In this document: piece after piece, positions 17,742 through 25,373 of the stretch
Layout of the letters: every line of letters begins with the position of its first letter
Numbering within the stretch: position 1 is the stretch's first letter
DNA from: Flavobacteriia bacterium
GTDB taxonomy: Bacteria; Bacteroidota; Bacteroidia; Flavobacteriales_D; Crocinitomicaceae
Assembly (NCBI GenBank): GCA_016178305.1
Contig: JACOTM010000002.1
Span: 1 to 60,454 of the forward strand
DNA length: 60,454 nucleotides
Reading direction: 5' to 3'
Made by a program: the position numbers and the translations under genes
Notes under the pieces: model-generated
Databases searched by the model: none
Seen by the model: the letters and a program-made list of their open reading frames with translations, nothing else
Told to the model about the DNA's origin: nothing

Positions 17742-18167
17742 TTATTCTAATATTTTGGTATTACGAATCAAAAAAGTAACTATGAAATAGAAAACACCAA
17801 AATGTATTAGCGTTAAATAACCTACTGAAAACAAAAAAGGAAACATAATTTGATCTGATGGAATCTTTTCATATTCTTTCAAACTCCACTTCTTTCCTAA
17901 TTTCACAATGTAATTTCCCAATATTATGGTTGAAATTACCTCAAAAATAATATAACAAAACGCTAATAGATTGATTTTTGAATTTTCAAATCCGAATGAA
18001 TATTTAAAAATCGGCAATGAAGGAACACCAAAAAACATTAAAAAATACAGCTTTTTAATTCCATATATAGATGTATCAGCGAATGAACCAATCACTTTAT
18101 TGATCGCCATTATATAAATTTTCTTTAGCGATCTTGACTCTTTTTTATCTTTTTCCGATAAATACAC
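17742..18167 (-). CDS. membrane protein of unknown function
   Basis: A 141-residue protein with a charged N-terminus and about three hydrophobic segments (roughly 42-58, 68-88 and 110-133). I recognise no family. It is the last of three genes running 19662 to 17742: it starts 14 bases after the small barrel-like protein, which itself overlaps the lipoprotein esterase. A hydrophobic hairpin around ILGNYIVKLGKKWSLKEYE looks like a short cytoplasmic loop. Confidence 0.65.
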   Translation of the reverse strand: MYLSEKDKKESRSLKKIYIMAINKVIGSFADTSIYGIKKLYFLMFFGVPSLPIFKYSFGFENSKINLLAFCYIIFEVISTIILGNYIVKLGKKWSLKEYEKIPSDQIMFPFLFSVGYLTLIHFGVFYFIVTFLIRNTKILE

Positions 18168-18181
18168 TTTTAAATTTTTGT

Positions 18182-18724
18182 TTACTTTTTTATTTGATAG
18201 AAAATAGAAAATTGCCCATAAAAAGGATAAATTGTGCCTAATCCTTTTGCTCCATTGCCTGTAATTGCATTAAACCCACCACTTGCGACACATCTAAAAT
18301 TAGCAGGAAATTTATAACCAACTCCTGTTTCAATAGATATTAAGGCACTGTTACTCGCTATTCCTTTGTAGATTATTGAACCGTAATTTGCATGAGCATA
18401 CCCTAAATTTAAGCGTAATAAAGGCTGAACAGCTTTCTCTATTCTAAAATATTTTATGACTGACAATTCAGTTGTTAAAGTTGGAATTGCATTTGACATA
18501 AAAGCTGAACCTAATCGAGAGCTTAGTAAATTGAATCCGAAATGAATTTTTTGATTGAAAATTTTTGACGAACTAAACTCCCAAGAAATTCCATTTTCCC
18601 AATAAAATCCAGTAAATTTCTTCATTCTAACACCTGCATCCAATGTTATTTTAGCAGTACTATCTTGTGCATTTGTCACACCTAAAATCAAAAAAAATGT
18701 GCTACTTAATAAAAATTTCATCAT
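18182..18724 (-). CDS. secreted or outer-membrane protein, probable small beta-barrel
   Basis: A 180-residue protein with a clear signal peptide (LLSSTFFLILGVTNAQ, cleavage around residue 20). The mature part alternates polar and hydrophobic residues in short strands (GVRMKKFTGFYWENGISWEFSS, LNLGYAHANYGS, IYPFYGQFSIFYQIKK) and ends in an aromatic residue pattern, like an eight-strand outer-membrane barrel. It has no enzyme motif. Its ATG overlaps the stop of the lipoprotein esterase (ATGA), so the two are translationally coupled. Confidence 0.7.
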   Translation of the reverse strand: MMKFLLSSTFFLILGVTNAQDSTAKITLDAGVRMKKFTGFYWENGISWEFSSSKIFNQKIHFGFNLLSSRLGSAFMSNAIPTLTTELSVIKYFRIEKAVQPLLRLNLGYAHANYGSIIYKGIASNSALISIETGVGYKFPANFRCVASGGFNAITGNGAKGLGTIYPFYGQFSIFYQIKK

Positions 18725-19662
18725 AGTGAACTTTGTATTTCTGTAAATGTTGTATGTTGTAAATCAATATCTTCTGTTGTCACAGCATCACGTCCCTTCA
18801 AGCGCGTAAATACATGTAATGAAGACTTTACCATCGTTATTTTAACTTTCGTACCATCTGCATGCTTAATACCTTTTTCAATGATTGGAGCTGAAGAAGG
18901 ATCGGCCGATTCGTCATTTTCTGATTTATAAACAGTCATTTTCACGTTTGACGGTAAATCAATTCCCTTTTCAATCGCCTTTCTGACTTTTTTAGTTAAG
19001 ATATTCAACTGCTTCAATGCTTGATATGGTCTATATTTATACCAAAATCCGTTTTCACCAGTATCAAATTTTGAAGTCGTATAACTAATCATTGGACCTG
19101 CAACTGACACGACAGATAAAGTTTTGTTAGAAGGAACGATGATTGGATCAATTAAAAAAACATTTTTTAATACGTCTGAATTAATTTTAGAATTATGAAT
19201 AACATCTATTAATAAAGGACAACCTGTTGAAGAGCCAATAAAATGAATGTTCTGGTATCCTAAACTTCTTAATTTATTGTATTCTTCTATAATCGGCGCT
19301 TGCCAATCTTCCCAAGAAGCTTTTTTAAAATCCGAATAATCACGTCCATGTCCTCCAAGTAAAATGATCGAGGTATAAAATGCATTTGTTTTTTTTCCTA
19401 AATCTCTCAATTCAATCCACTCGAAAGTAGTTGCAGAAAAACCATGAACGGCAATAATTACAGGTTTATCTAGATCTAAAGCTGTTGGATTCGGGATACT
19501 TGCTGAAAGTAAAAAATTCTCGGGATGAGTTAAACTTGAATCATTGATAATATTCCCGTCTAAATCAATAGAATTAACAATTGGTGGCGTTTTGCCTCCA
19601 TCTTTTTTACAAGAGGAAAACAGCATGAAAGCCGTAATAAAAATAAATGCAATATTTTTCAT
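18721..19662 (-). CDS. lipoprotein alpha/beta-hydrolase (esterase-like)
   Basis: A 313-residue hydrolase with a lipoprotein signal (FITAFMLFSSC; Cys at residue 18), so it is anchored in the envelope. The fold is alpha/beta-hydrolase: AVHGFSATTFEW gives the oxyanion region, and the nucleophile elbow is IGSSTGCP, in the place of the usual GxSxG. A possible acid is in KSENDESADPSS, and the histidine is likely in SSLHVFTR near the C-terminus. The substrate is unknown; lipid or peptidoglycan esters are possible for an envelope protein. It leads a three-gene unit with a barrel-like protein and a membrane protein. Confidence 0.82.
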   Translation of the reverse strand: MKNIAFIFITAFMLFSSCKKDGGKTPPIVNSIDLDGNIINDSSLTHPENFLLSASIPNPTALDLDKPVIIAVHGFSATTFEWIELRDLGKKTNAFYTSIILLGGHGRDYSDFKKASWEDWQAPIIEEYNKLRSLGYQNIHFIGSSTGCPLLIDVIHNSKINSDVLKNVFLIDPIIVPSNKTLSVVSVAGPMISYTTSKFDTGENGFWYKYRPYQALKQLNILTKKVRKAIEKGIDLPSNVKMTVYKSENDESADPSSAPIIEKGIKHADGTKVKITMVKSSLHVFTRLKGRDAVTTEDIDLQHTTFTEIQSSL

Positions 19663-19760
19663 GTGAATTTAAAATGTATCAAATTATTGATTAAAGTTAG
19701 AAAATAAACAATAATAAAGAATAAAAACGATCTAAAAAGAGTAATCCATTTCGTCGTTTT

Positions 19761-20213
19761 TCATCTCAAAAGTCCACTTTCAATAACAGGAATTAAAAAT
19801 GAATGATTTAATTCCGAAACTGATTTTACTAAAGGGTTATAAATTTTCCAATCTCTATATTCTTCTAAATCAGCAAAAGCAATTGTTTTTTTTACATTAT
19901 CTTTTAGAATCACCATTTTCAGGCGGTTAAAAAAATCGATTTTTAACAAAAGTCCTAATTCCTTCATTTTTTTTACCGAGCGATCAATTGCGCAACCAGA
20001 AGGGCTTTCAATAGATTCGTCTATTGCAAAAACAACAAATTGATTTTCAATTATTTCAACAGCTGCTTTTAAGGGTGTTCCATGTGAATCCCATGATTTT
20101 GTAAATGGAATTAACTCTTTTAAAAGAATTTCACTTTCTAAATTGTTCAATTCTTTCGTTGATGGATAAATCCAAACACGTGAATTATCGGAAAATTCTG
20201 AAAAATAATTCAT
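19761..20213 (-). CDS. conserved Bacteroidota protein, often mislabelled ABC ATPase
   Basis: A 150-residue cytoplasmic protein. It has RVWIYPSTKELN near the N-terminus, SHGTPLKAAVEI, and ESPSGCAIDRSVKKMKELG with one conserved cysteine. This pattern belongs to a small family seen across Bacteroidota that databases often call an ABC transporter ATPase, although no Walker motif is present. It overlaps the upstream CCG protein by one base (TAATG), so it is strongly coupled to that iron-sulfur protein and is probably an accessory or assembly factor for it (inference). Confidence 0.75.
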   Translation of the reverse strand: MNYFSEFSDNSRVWIYPSTKELNNLESEILLKELIPFTKSWDSHGTPLKAAVEIIENQFVVFAIDESIESPSGCAIDRSVKKMKELGLLLKIDFFNRLKMVILKDNVKKTIAFADLEEYRDWKIYNPLVKSVSELNHSFLIPVIESGLLR

Positions 20214-21007
20214 TATAAATCTGCTGCTGTTGCAATTAATTCTGCAATATCTAATACTTTTATCTCTCCTTCTTTGTTGAAATTTTTAACACCATCCGTC
20301 ATCATCGTATTACAGAAAGGACAACCTGTAGCAATAATTGAAGCTTTTGTTTCCAAAGCATCCTCAGTACGTTCAACATTGATTTCTTTATTTCCTTTTT
20401 CTGCTTCTTTAAACATTTGTGCTCCACCTGCACCACAACACAATCCATTCGTTTTACAACGTTTCATCTCAACGATTTCAGCATCTAATTTCTCAAGTAA
20501 TTCTCTCGGAGCCTCATATACATCATTCGCACGGCCTAAATAACAAGGGTCATGAAAAGTAATTTTCTTACCTTTAAATTCGCCACCATCTTTAACTACC
20601 AATTTACCAGTATGAATCAAATCTTGAATCAACTGAGTATGGTGAATAACTTCGTATTTCCCTCCTAATTCTGGATATTCATTTTTTAAGGTATTGAAAC
20701 AATGCGGACAAGCGGTAACAATTTTTTTGACTTCATAGCCATCTAAGACTTGAATGTTCATCATTGCTTGCATTTGGAAAGTAAACTCATTTCCTGCTCT
20801 TTTAGCGGGATCTCCTGTACAACTTTCTTCTGCTCCTAAAACGGCAAAATTCACATTGCATTGGTTTAAAATTTTAACCAATGCTTTTGTTATTTTTTTT
20901 GCTCTATCGTCAAAACTTCCCGAACATCCAACCCAAAACAAAATATCTGCTGATTCGCCATTTGCTAATTTTTCAGCCATTGTTGGGACTTTCAAAGGAG
21001 TACTCAT
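20213..21007 (-). CDS. CCG-domain Fe-S protein, HdrD-type reductase subunit
   Basis: A 264-residue cytoplasmic protein with two cysteine-rich CCG domains as in heterodisulfide reductase HdrD, GlpC and LutA. The first has WVGCSGSFDDR, ESCTGDPAKRAGNE and ACPHCFNTLKNEY. The second has HDPCYLGR, GLCCGAGGAQMF and TGCPFCNTMM. Such domains bind unusual [4Fe-4S] clusters for disulfide or quinone chemistry. The start picks up almost exactly where the membrane Fe-S protein at 21862 ends in fused homologues, so the two are likely to be subunits of one enzyme. The downstream gene overlaps it by one base. Confidence 0.88.
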   Translation of the reverse strand: MSTPLKVPTMAEKLANGESADILFWVGCSGSFDDRAKKITKALVKILNQCNVNFAVLGAEESCTGDPAKRAGNEFTFQMQAMMNIQVLDGYEVKKIVTACPHCFNTLKNEYPELGGKYEVIHHTQLIQDLIHTGKLVVKDGGEFKGKKITFHDPCYLGRANDVYEAPRELLEKLDAEIVEMKRCKTNGLCCGAGGAQMFKEAEKGNKEINVERTEDALETKASIIATGCPFCNTMMTDGVKNFNKEGEIKVLDIAELIATAADL

Positions 21008-21018
21008 ATCTAAGTTCT

Positions 21019-21366
21019 TTAATTGTTATTCAATTCTTGTTGACAAACATCCAATGTGAATGTTTCTAAATCTATTATTTTTTCAGTTGAATCTTTGTAA
21101 GAAACAATAATCTTCACATGTTCTAAGACATTTCCTGCTTTCAAATTATAAGAAATTTCGCCGTCGTAATTATTTGAAATTGAAACACCTTTTCCCCTTA
21201 AAAGAATATTTTCATAAAACGATCCCTCAGAAAAATGAAGTTTCAGTTTATACAATTTTTCAGGAACTAAACATGTCGGATTTCCTTCTATTTCCATTGT
21301 AACTTTTTTCGTATCTTGAATAAAGCTAACGAGGAAAAAAAATGAAAAAATTATTATCAATCTCAT
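21019..21366 (-). CDS. small exported protein of unknown function
   Basis: About 115 residues starting at an internal ATG (21366) that puts a good signal peptide (RLIIIFSFFFLVSFIQ) at the N-terminus; an upstream ATG (21387) would overlap the previous gene. The mature domain looks all-beta (EIEGNPTCLVPEKLYKLKLHF, GEISYNLKAGN), with two cysteines. I recognise no family. It sits in the middle of the envelope/energy operon, 11 bases before the CCG gene. Confidence 0.65.
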   Translation of the reverse strand: MRLIIIFSFFFLVSFIQDTKKVTMEIEGNPTCLVPEKLYKLKLHFSEGSFYENILLRGKGVSISNNYDGEISYNLKAGNVLEHVKIIVSYKDSTEKIIDLETFTLDVCQQELNNN

Positions 21367-21376
21367 AATTAAGTTT

Positions 21377-21790
21377 TTACTTTTCAAATACTTGAATTGT
21401 AACTTCTTTTTCTATTAAATCTGTAAATCTACCTTCATAACGAGTAGCTCTAACCATGTGATTATCTACCCAATGATAATTTCCACCTCTCGGCTTCCCC
21501 ATTAATAATCCATGAAATTTAAATCCATGTTGATTCAACCATTTTTCTGTTACATCTCTATGTTCTTCAGTTCTAGAAGTGAAAAAAGTGATTATATGTC
21601 CTTCATCAAACCATTTATTCAAAGTAACTAAAGCTTCTGGATAAAGTGCTGCTGTAGCCATTCTTTCTGGTTCTTCATTTGGAATATCATCACAAATTGT
21701 TCCATCGATATCAATTAAATAATTTTTTACATCTTCTGGTAAAACAGGACTAATTAAATGACCATTTTCCTCTTTTTGCACTAATTTCAT
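21377..21790 (-). CDS. HAD-superfamily phosphatase, small
   Basis: About 137 residues of a HAD-type hydrolase. The nucleophile motif is YLIDIDGTICDD, motif II is FFTSRTEEH, and a later VDNHMVRATRY replaces the usual acidic DD pair. Close relatives in Bacteroidota are often called phosphoheptose isomerase, but the motifs say HAD phosphatase. I use the ATG at 21790 because the longer reading (21850) adds 20 residues that are unlike the family N-terminus. The substrate is unknown. It is the fourth gene of the operon led by the amidase. Confidence 0.75.
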   Translation of the reverse strand: MKLVQKEENGHLISPVLPEDVKNYLIDIDGTICDDIPNEEPERMATAALYPEALVTLNKWFDEGHIITFFTSRTEEHRDVTEKWLNQHGFKFHGLLMGKPRGGNYHWVDNHMVRATRYEGRFTDLIEKEVTIQVFEK

Positions 21791-21861
21791 TGTTTTGTTT
21801 TTTTTGATTACTAACTCTCTACACGTTCCAACTTCACAAATTATAGTCAAATTATAGTTTT

Positions 21862-23178
21862 TTAATCTTCGCTAGCCCAGTTTAAACGATCCGTAGGTGA
21901 AAATTGCCATGGAGCACCATTGTTTTCAATATTAGTCAACATACCAGTTAATTCTGAAGGCATCTTAGATTCTTCCATTACTAAATATCTTCTCAAATCA
22001 ACAATTATTGACAAAGGATCAATATTTACAGGACATTCTTGAACACAAGCATTGCACGAAGTACAAGCCCAAATTTCTTCTTCAGTGATATAATCACTTA
22101 ACAAACTTTTACCGTCTTGGAAATCTTTCCCATTTTTACGTTTCCCTTCACCAACTTCAACTAAACGATCTCTCGTTTTCATCATAATATTTCTTGGGGA
22201 TAAAAGTTTTCCTGTAATATTAGCAGGACAAGAAGAAGTACATCGACCACATTCAGTACAAGAGTATGCATCCATTAAGTTTTTCCAAGTCAAATCAGTA
22301 ACATCTTTTACACCAAAAGGAATATGTTCTGATTCTCCTTCTGGCTGAGCAGCATAAGGGTCAGCTGTTGGATCCATCATTAATTTCACTTCTTTTGTAA
22401 CAGATTCCATATTTGTGAATTTCCCTTTCTTATTCAAATTTGAATACCATGTATTTGGAAAAGCTAATAGAATGTGTAAATGTTTTGAATAAGGCAAATA
22501 ATTCAAGAAAGCAAAAACCATTAAAATGTGTCCCCACCAACCAATTTGTTCAATTGTATGTAAAGTTCCAATAGAAGTAATATTTCCGAAAAACATTGGT
22601 CCAATCAAACTACTAATTGCAAAACCATAACTTTCATTGCTATGCAGTATATTTGCGGCTTCATCAGCTCCGTTCATTGTAAAAATACAAGTCACTAAAA
22701 TAATTTCCATGATAAGAATTAAGTTTGCATCTTTTTTAGGCCAACCAGCTAATTCTTTCATGTTTAAACGAGGTAATTTTAATAAATTTCTTCTGGATAA
22801 AAATATGATTGTTGCAAACAAAGCTAATACGGATAATATTTCAATAAAACTGATCAAAAAAGTATAAAATCCTCCTAAACTATCTTTAAAAAAGCGGTGA
22901 GTTCCGAAAATACCATCAATTACAATCTCTATTAGCTCTATTTGAGTTATAATAAAAGCACTGTATAAAGCAAAGTGTAAAAGTGCCGGAATTGGTCTTG
23001 TAAACATTTTCTTTTGCCCTAGAGCAACGAGAATCATTGTTTTCCATCTCTCTGATTTATTGTCTGTTCTATCCAAATCACGACCTAACAATATATTAGA
23101 GCGAATTTTTAACACATTCCAAGCAAATAAACCTGATCCAGTTAAAAGTAGTAGTACAAATAAAATAGAAGTAATCAT
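21862..23178 (-). CDS. membrane Fe-S protein, NarI-type cytochrome domain plus two 4Fe-4S clusters
   Basis: A 438-residue protein. The first ~260 residues hold about six membrane helices, including a NarI/HdrE-like cytochrome b region. Two [4Fe-4S] sites follow: CTECGRCTSSCP (C307-C317) and CTSCNACVQECP (C372 on). It ends with NIENNGAPW and DRLNWASED, the linker that in fused electron-transfer-flavoprotein:menaquinone oxidoreductases (EMO) and HdrED-like proteins leads straight into CCG domains. Those domains are encoded separately at 20213-21007. I infer a split membrane-bound reductase that passes electrons to or from menaquinone. The MCE gene is 5 bases upstream. Confidence 0.87.
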   Translation of the reverse strand: MITSILFVLLLLTGSGLFAWNVLKIRSNILLGRDLDRTDNKSERWKTMILVALGQKKMFTRPIPALLHFALYSAFIITQIELIEIVIDGIFGTHRFFKDSLGGFYTFLISFIEILSVLALFATIIFLSRRNLLKLPRLNMKELAGWPKKDANLILIMEIILVTCIFTMNGADEAANILHSNESYGFAISSLIGPMFFGNITSIGTLHTIEQIGWWGHILMVFAFLNYLPYSKHLHILLAFPNTWYSNLNKKGKFTNMESVTKEVKLMMDPTADPYAAQPEGESEHIPFGVKDVTDLTWKNLMDAYSCTECGRCTSSCPANITGKLLSPRNIMMKTRDRLVEVGEGKRKNGKDFQDGKSLLSDYITEEEIWACTSCNACVQECPVNIDPLSIIVDLRRYLVMEESKMPSELTGMLTNIENNGAPWQFSPTDRLNWASED

Positions 23179-23183
23179 TATTG

Positions 23184-24179
23184 TTATTTTTTTATTAATT
23201 CGGAATAGAATCTAAGATTAAATGTAATTTTTTTTCGAATATATCTTTCTGGATGCAACTGAATATCCGACACTAAATTTTGCATTTCTTGATTTGTTTC
23301 CACAAGTTCATTGTAAAGTTTTTCATCCTTTAACAATTTCCCAAGTGAGCCATTTCCATTTGCGGCATCAGACAATACGTTATTTAATTTTTGCAACGTT
23401 TGTTGCGCATCTCCAATTACATTTTTAAAATTAGCAGAAACCAAATCATCCGTTACTTTTTTTGCGTTTCCTAAAATTGCAGCTACTTTTTCATTTGAAA
23501 CTTTCAAATTGTATGTGATGCTTTCAACATTTGAAAATATTTGACCTAATTTAGCTTTTTCTGTAGCAACCAAATTTTCAACCTCATCAGCAACATTTCC
23601 AAATTTCGTTATGGTTAATTTCAAATCTTTCATTCCTTTATGAAGTTCTGCATTAGCGGTCGTATCCCAAAAAGCCGAAACATTATTTACAAAATTATCC
23701 AAACCAGTCATCATTCCTTTAAATTTAGAAACAACAGGATCTGCATAGGTTTTTACTTGAGAAACAATATCAACTTCTACTTGACCTCTCAAGGCTGAGC
23801 CTGGCTTATAAAAGCCTTTTGATAAATCTGAATTGAATTTTAAAATAACCCCTTTCGTTAAAAAGTCTAATGCTCCTATTTCAACAACCGAACCAATTGG
23901 TATTTTAACATTTTTATTTTGAATATTAAAAGTAACTTTTACCAATCTATTTGGTTTTTCATTCGGCATATATTCAACATTCAAAACTTTCCCTACTCCC
24001 ACACCATTTAATGTGACAGAACTTGCGGGAGCTAATTGCCCAGAATTTGGGAAATAGGCATAATAAACAGCATCACCACCAAAAAAACTATTTCCTTTTA
24101 AAAAATTGACTCCTGCAACTAATAAACCAATTGATGCCAAAGCAATCAATCCTGTTTTTATTTCCTTTGATATTTTCAA
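23184..24179 (-). CDS. MCE/MlaD-family lipid transport protein
   Basis: A 331-residue protein with one N-terminal membrane helix (GLIALASIGLLVAGVNFLKG) and an MCE domain (YYAYFPNSGQLAPASSVTLNGVGVGKV) like MlaD of the Mla phospholipid transport system. A long helical stretch follows, ending in TFNLRFYSELIKK. MCE proteins carry lipids across the periplasm together with an ABC transporter; no mlaE- or mlaF-like gene is in this window. It lies 4 bases after the amidase gene and 5 bases before the Fe-S protein, so it belongs to a tight operon. Confidence 0.9.
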   Translation of the reverse strand: MKISKEIKTGLIALASIGLLVAGVNFLKGNSFFGGDAVYYAYFPNSGQLAPASSVTLNGVGVGKVLNVEYMPNEKPNRLVKVTFNIQNKNVKIPIGSVVEIGALDFLTKGVILKFNSDLSKGFYKPGSALRGQVEVDIVSQVKTYADPVVSKFKGMMTGLDNFVNNVSAFWDTTANAELHKGMKDLKLTITKFGNVADEVENLVATEKAKLGQIFSNVESITYNLKVSNEKVAAILGNAKKVTDDLVSANFKNVIGDAQQTLQKLNNVLSDAANGNGSLGKLLKDEKLYNELVETNQEMQNLVSDIQLHPERYIRKKITFNLRFYSELIKK

Positions 24180-24183
24180 AATA

Positions 24184-25308
24184 TTATTTTTCTGCTAATT
24201 TAATAGCTTTTTCTAAATTAATACGTTCTCCATTCAAGAAAGCTACGACAAAAGCATGTTGAAATCCTTTTTCCCGTAACTCATTTTTTAATTTATTAGC
24301 CGCAGCTTCATTGTTTTCAAAACTACCTACGGTGTATTTATACAGGTTATTCTGCTGATATTCAGAAACATCAAAACCTTTAAAACGAGCATCTGTTGTT
24401 GGTATTTTTGAGTCTGAAGTCTCTATCTGAACTTTAAAAATAACCGTATTATTTTTTACTATTGCTGTATTTTGATCGTTGGGTATATTTTTAACATCAT
24501 TGTTGTTCGTATTTGAAATTGAAACTCCTTCAATTTCATTTTTATATTTTTCAAAAGCTGTAAACATGGCATTCGCCATTTTTCGTTGAGACAAAGTATC
24601 ATTTAAAAATTTTTCTTCTTCGTGATTAGTCAAAAAACCTGTTTCAATTAACACACTTGGCATGGTCGTTTTATACAATACTAAAAAACCTGCTTGTCTT
24701 ACTCCTCTATCAGACCTTCCAATTTTTTTGAATTCACCCTGAAGTTTGGAAGCAAATGTTATAGATTGATCTAAAAACACTGACAATTGTAATTGTCTGG
24801 CAATAATAGCATCTGGCGACAAATCAAAATCTTTGTATTTCGCACCTTTGTCATCTTCTAAATATATAGCCGCATTCTCTCTTTCTGCAATTTGTTTTTG
24901 AGCTTCTGTTTTATGCAATCCTAACACATAAGTTTCAGTCCCATAAGCTGCTTCTGCCGCTGAATTTGCGTGAATACAAATAAATAAATCGGCATTGTTT
25001 TTGTTTGCAATTTTAGCACGATCATCTAATTCAACAAATACATCTTTATCTCTGGTATAAATAACATTGATTGATGGATATTTTGTTTTAATTGCTTCTC
25101 CAAGTTTTAAAGCCATTGATAAGCAAACTTGTTTTTCCAATGCTGACTTCCCGTGACATCCAGGATCTTTGCCTCCATGTCCTGCATCAATCACTACTGT
25201 TTTTATTTTTGATAATCCATCTTCTTGAGACCATAAAAAATTGTTGCTAAAAAATGCAAAAATTAAAATAATGGTATAATTTATGTAATATGTCTTTTTT
25301 TTACTCAT
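24184..25308 (-). CDS. N-acetylmuramoyl-L-alanine amidase, AmiC-like, with SPOR domain
   Basis: Cleaves the amide bond between MurNAc and the stem peptide of peptidoglycan. About 374 residues from the ATG at 25308, which places a signal segment (NYTIILIFAFFSNNFLWS) near the N-terminus. The Amidase_3 zinc domain shows VVIDAGHGGKDPG, a second zinc His in IHANSA, and the catalytic Glu in LIETGFLTN. The C-terminal ~75 residues (KVQIETSD, YKYTVGSF, LREKGFQHAFVVAF) form a SPOR domain, which recruits proteins to denuded septal glycan. An upstream ATG at 25353 would run into the divergent promoter, so it is less likely. It heads an operon of seven genes. Confidence 0.92.
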   Translation of the reverse strand: MSKKKTYYINYTIILIFAFFSNNFLWSQEDGLSKIKTVVIDAGHGGKDPGCHGKSALEKQVCLSMALKLGEAIKTKYPSINVIYTRDKDVFVELDDRAKIANKNNADLFICIHANSAAEAAYGTETYVLGLHKTEAQKQIAERENAAIYLEDDKGAKYKDFDLSPDAIIARQLQLSVFLDQSITFASKLQGEFKKIGRSDRGVRQAGFLVLYKTTMPSVLIETGFLTNHEEEKFLNDTLSQRKMANAMFTAFEKYKNEIEGVSISNTNNNDVKNIPNDQNTAIVKNNTVIFKVQIETSDSKIPTTDARFKGFDVSEYQQNNLYKYTVGSFENNEAAANKLKNELREKGFQHAFVVAFLNGERINLEKAIKLAEK

Positions 25309-25325
25309 GTAACACGGTAATTTTT

Positions 25326-25363
25326 TAGTTTTGTAGCTAAATAATGTAAACAATACAAATTTA
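25326..25363. promoter_or_regulatory. divergent promoters for the amidase operon and lptD
   Basis: Plus strand: TAGTTTTG at 25326-25333, 40 bases before the lptD start. Minus strand: TAAATTTG at 25363-25356, 47 bases before the amidase start. Both fit TAnnTTTG and lie face to face, so the two units may share control. Confidence 0.55.
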
Positions 25364-25373
25364 ATTCAGATAG

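Noticed and set aside
19761-20213. ABC transporter ATPase label for the 150-residue protein
   Set aside because: No Walker A, Walker B or signature motif is present; the label is a common database error for this family.
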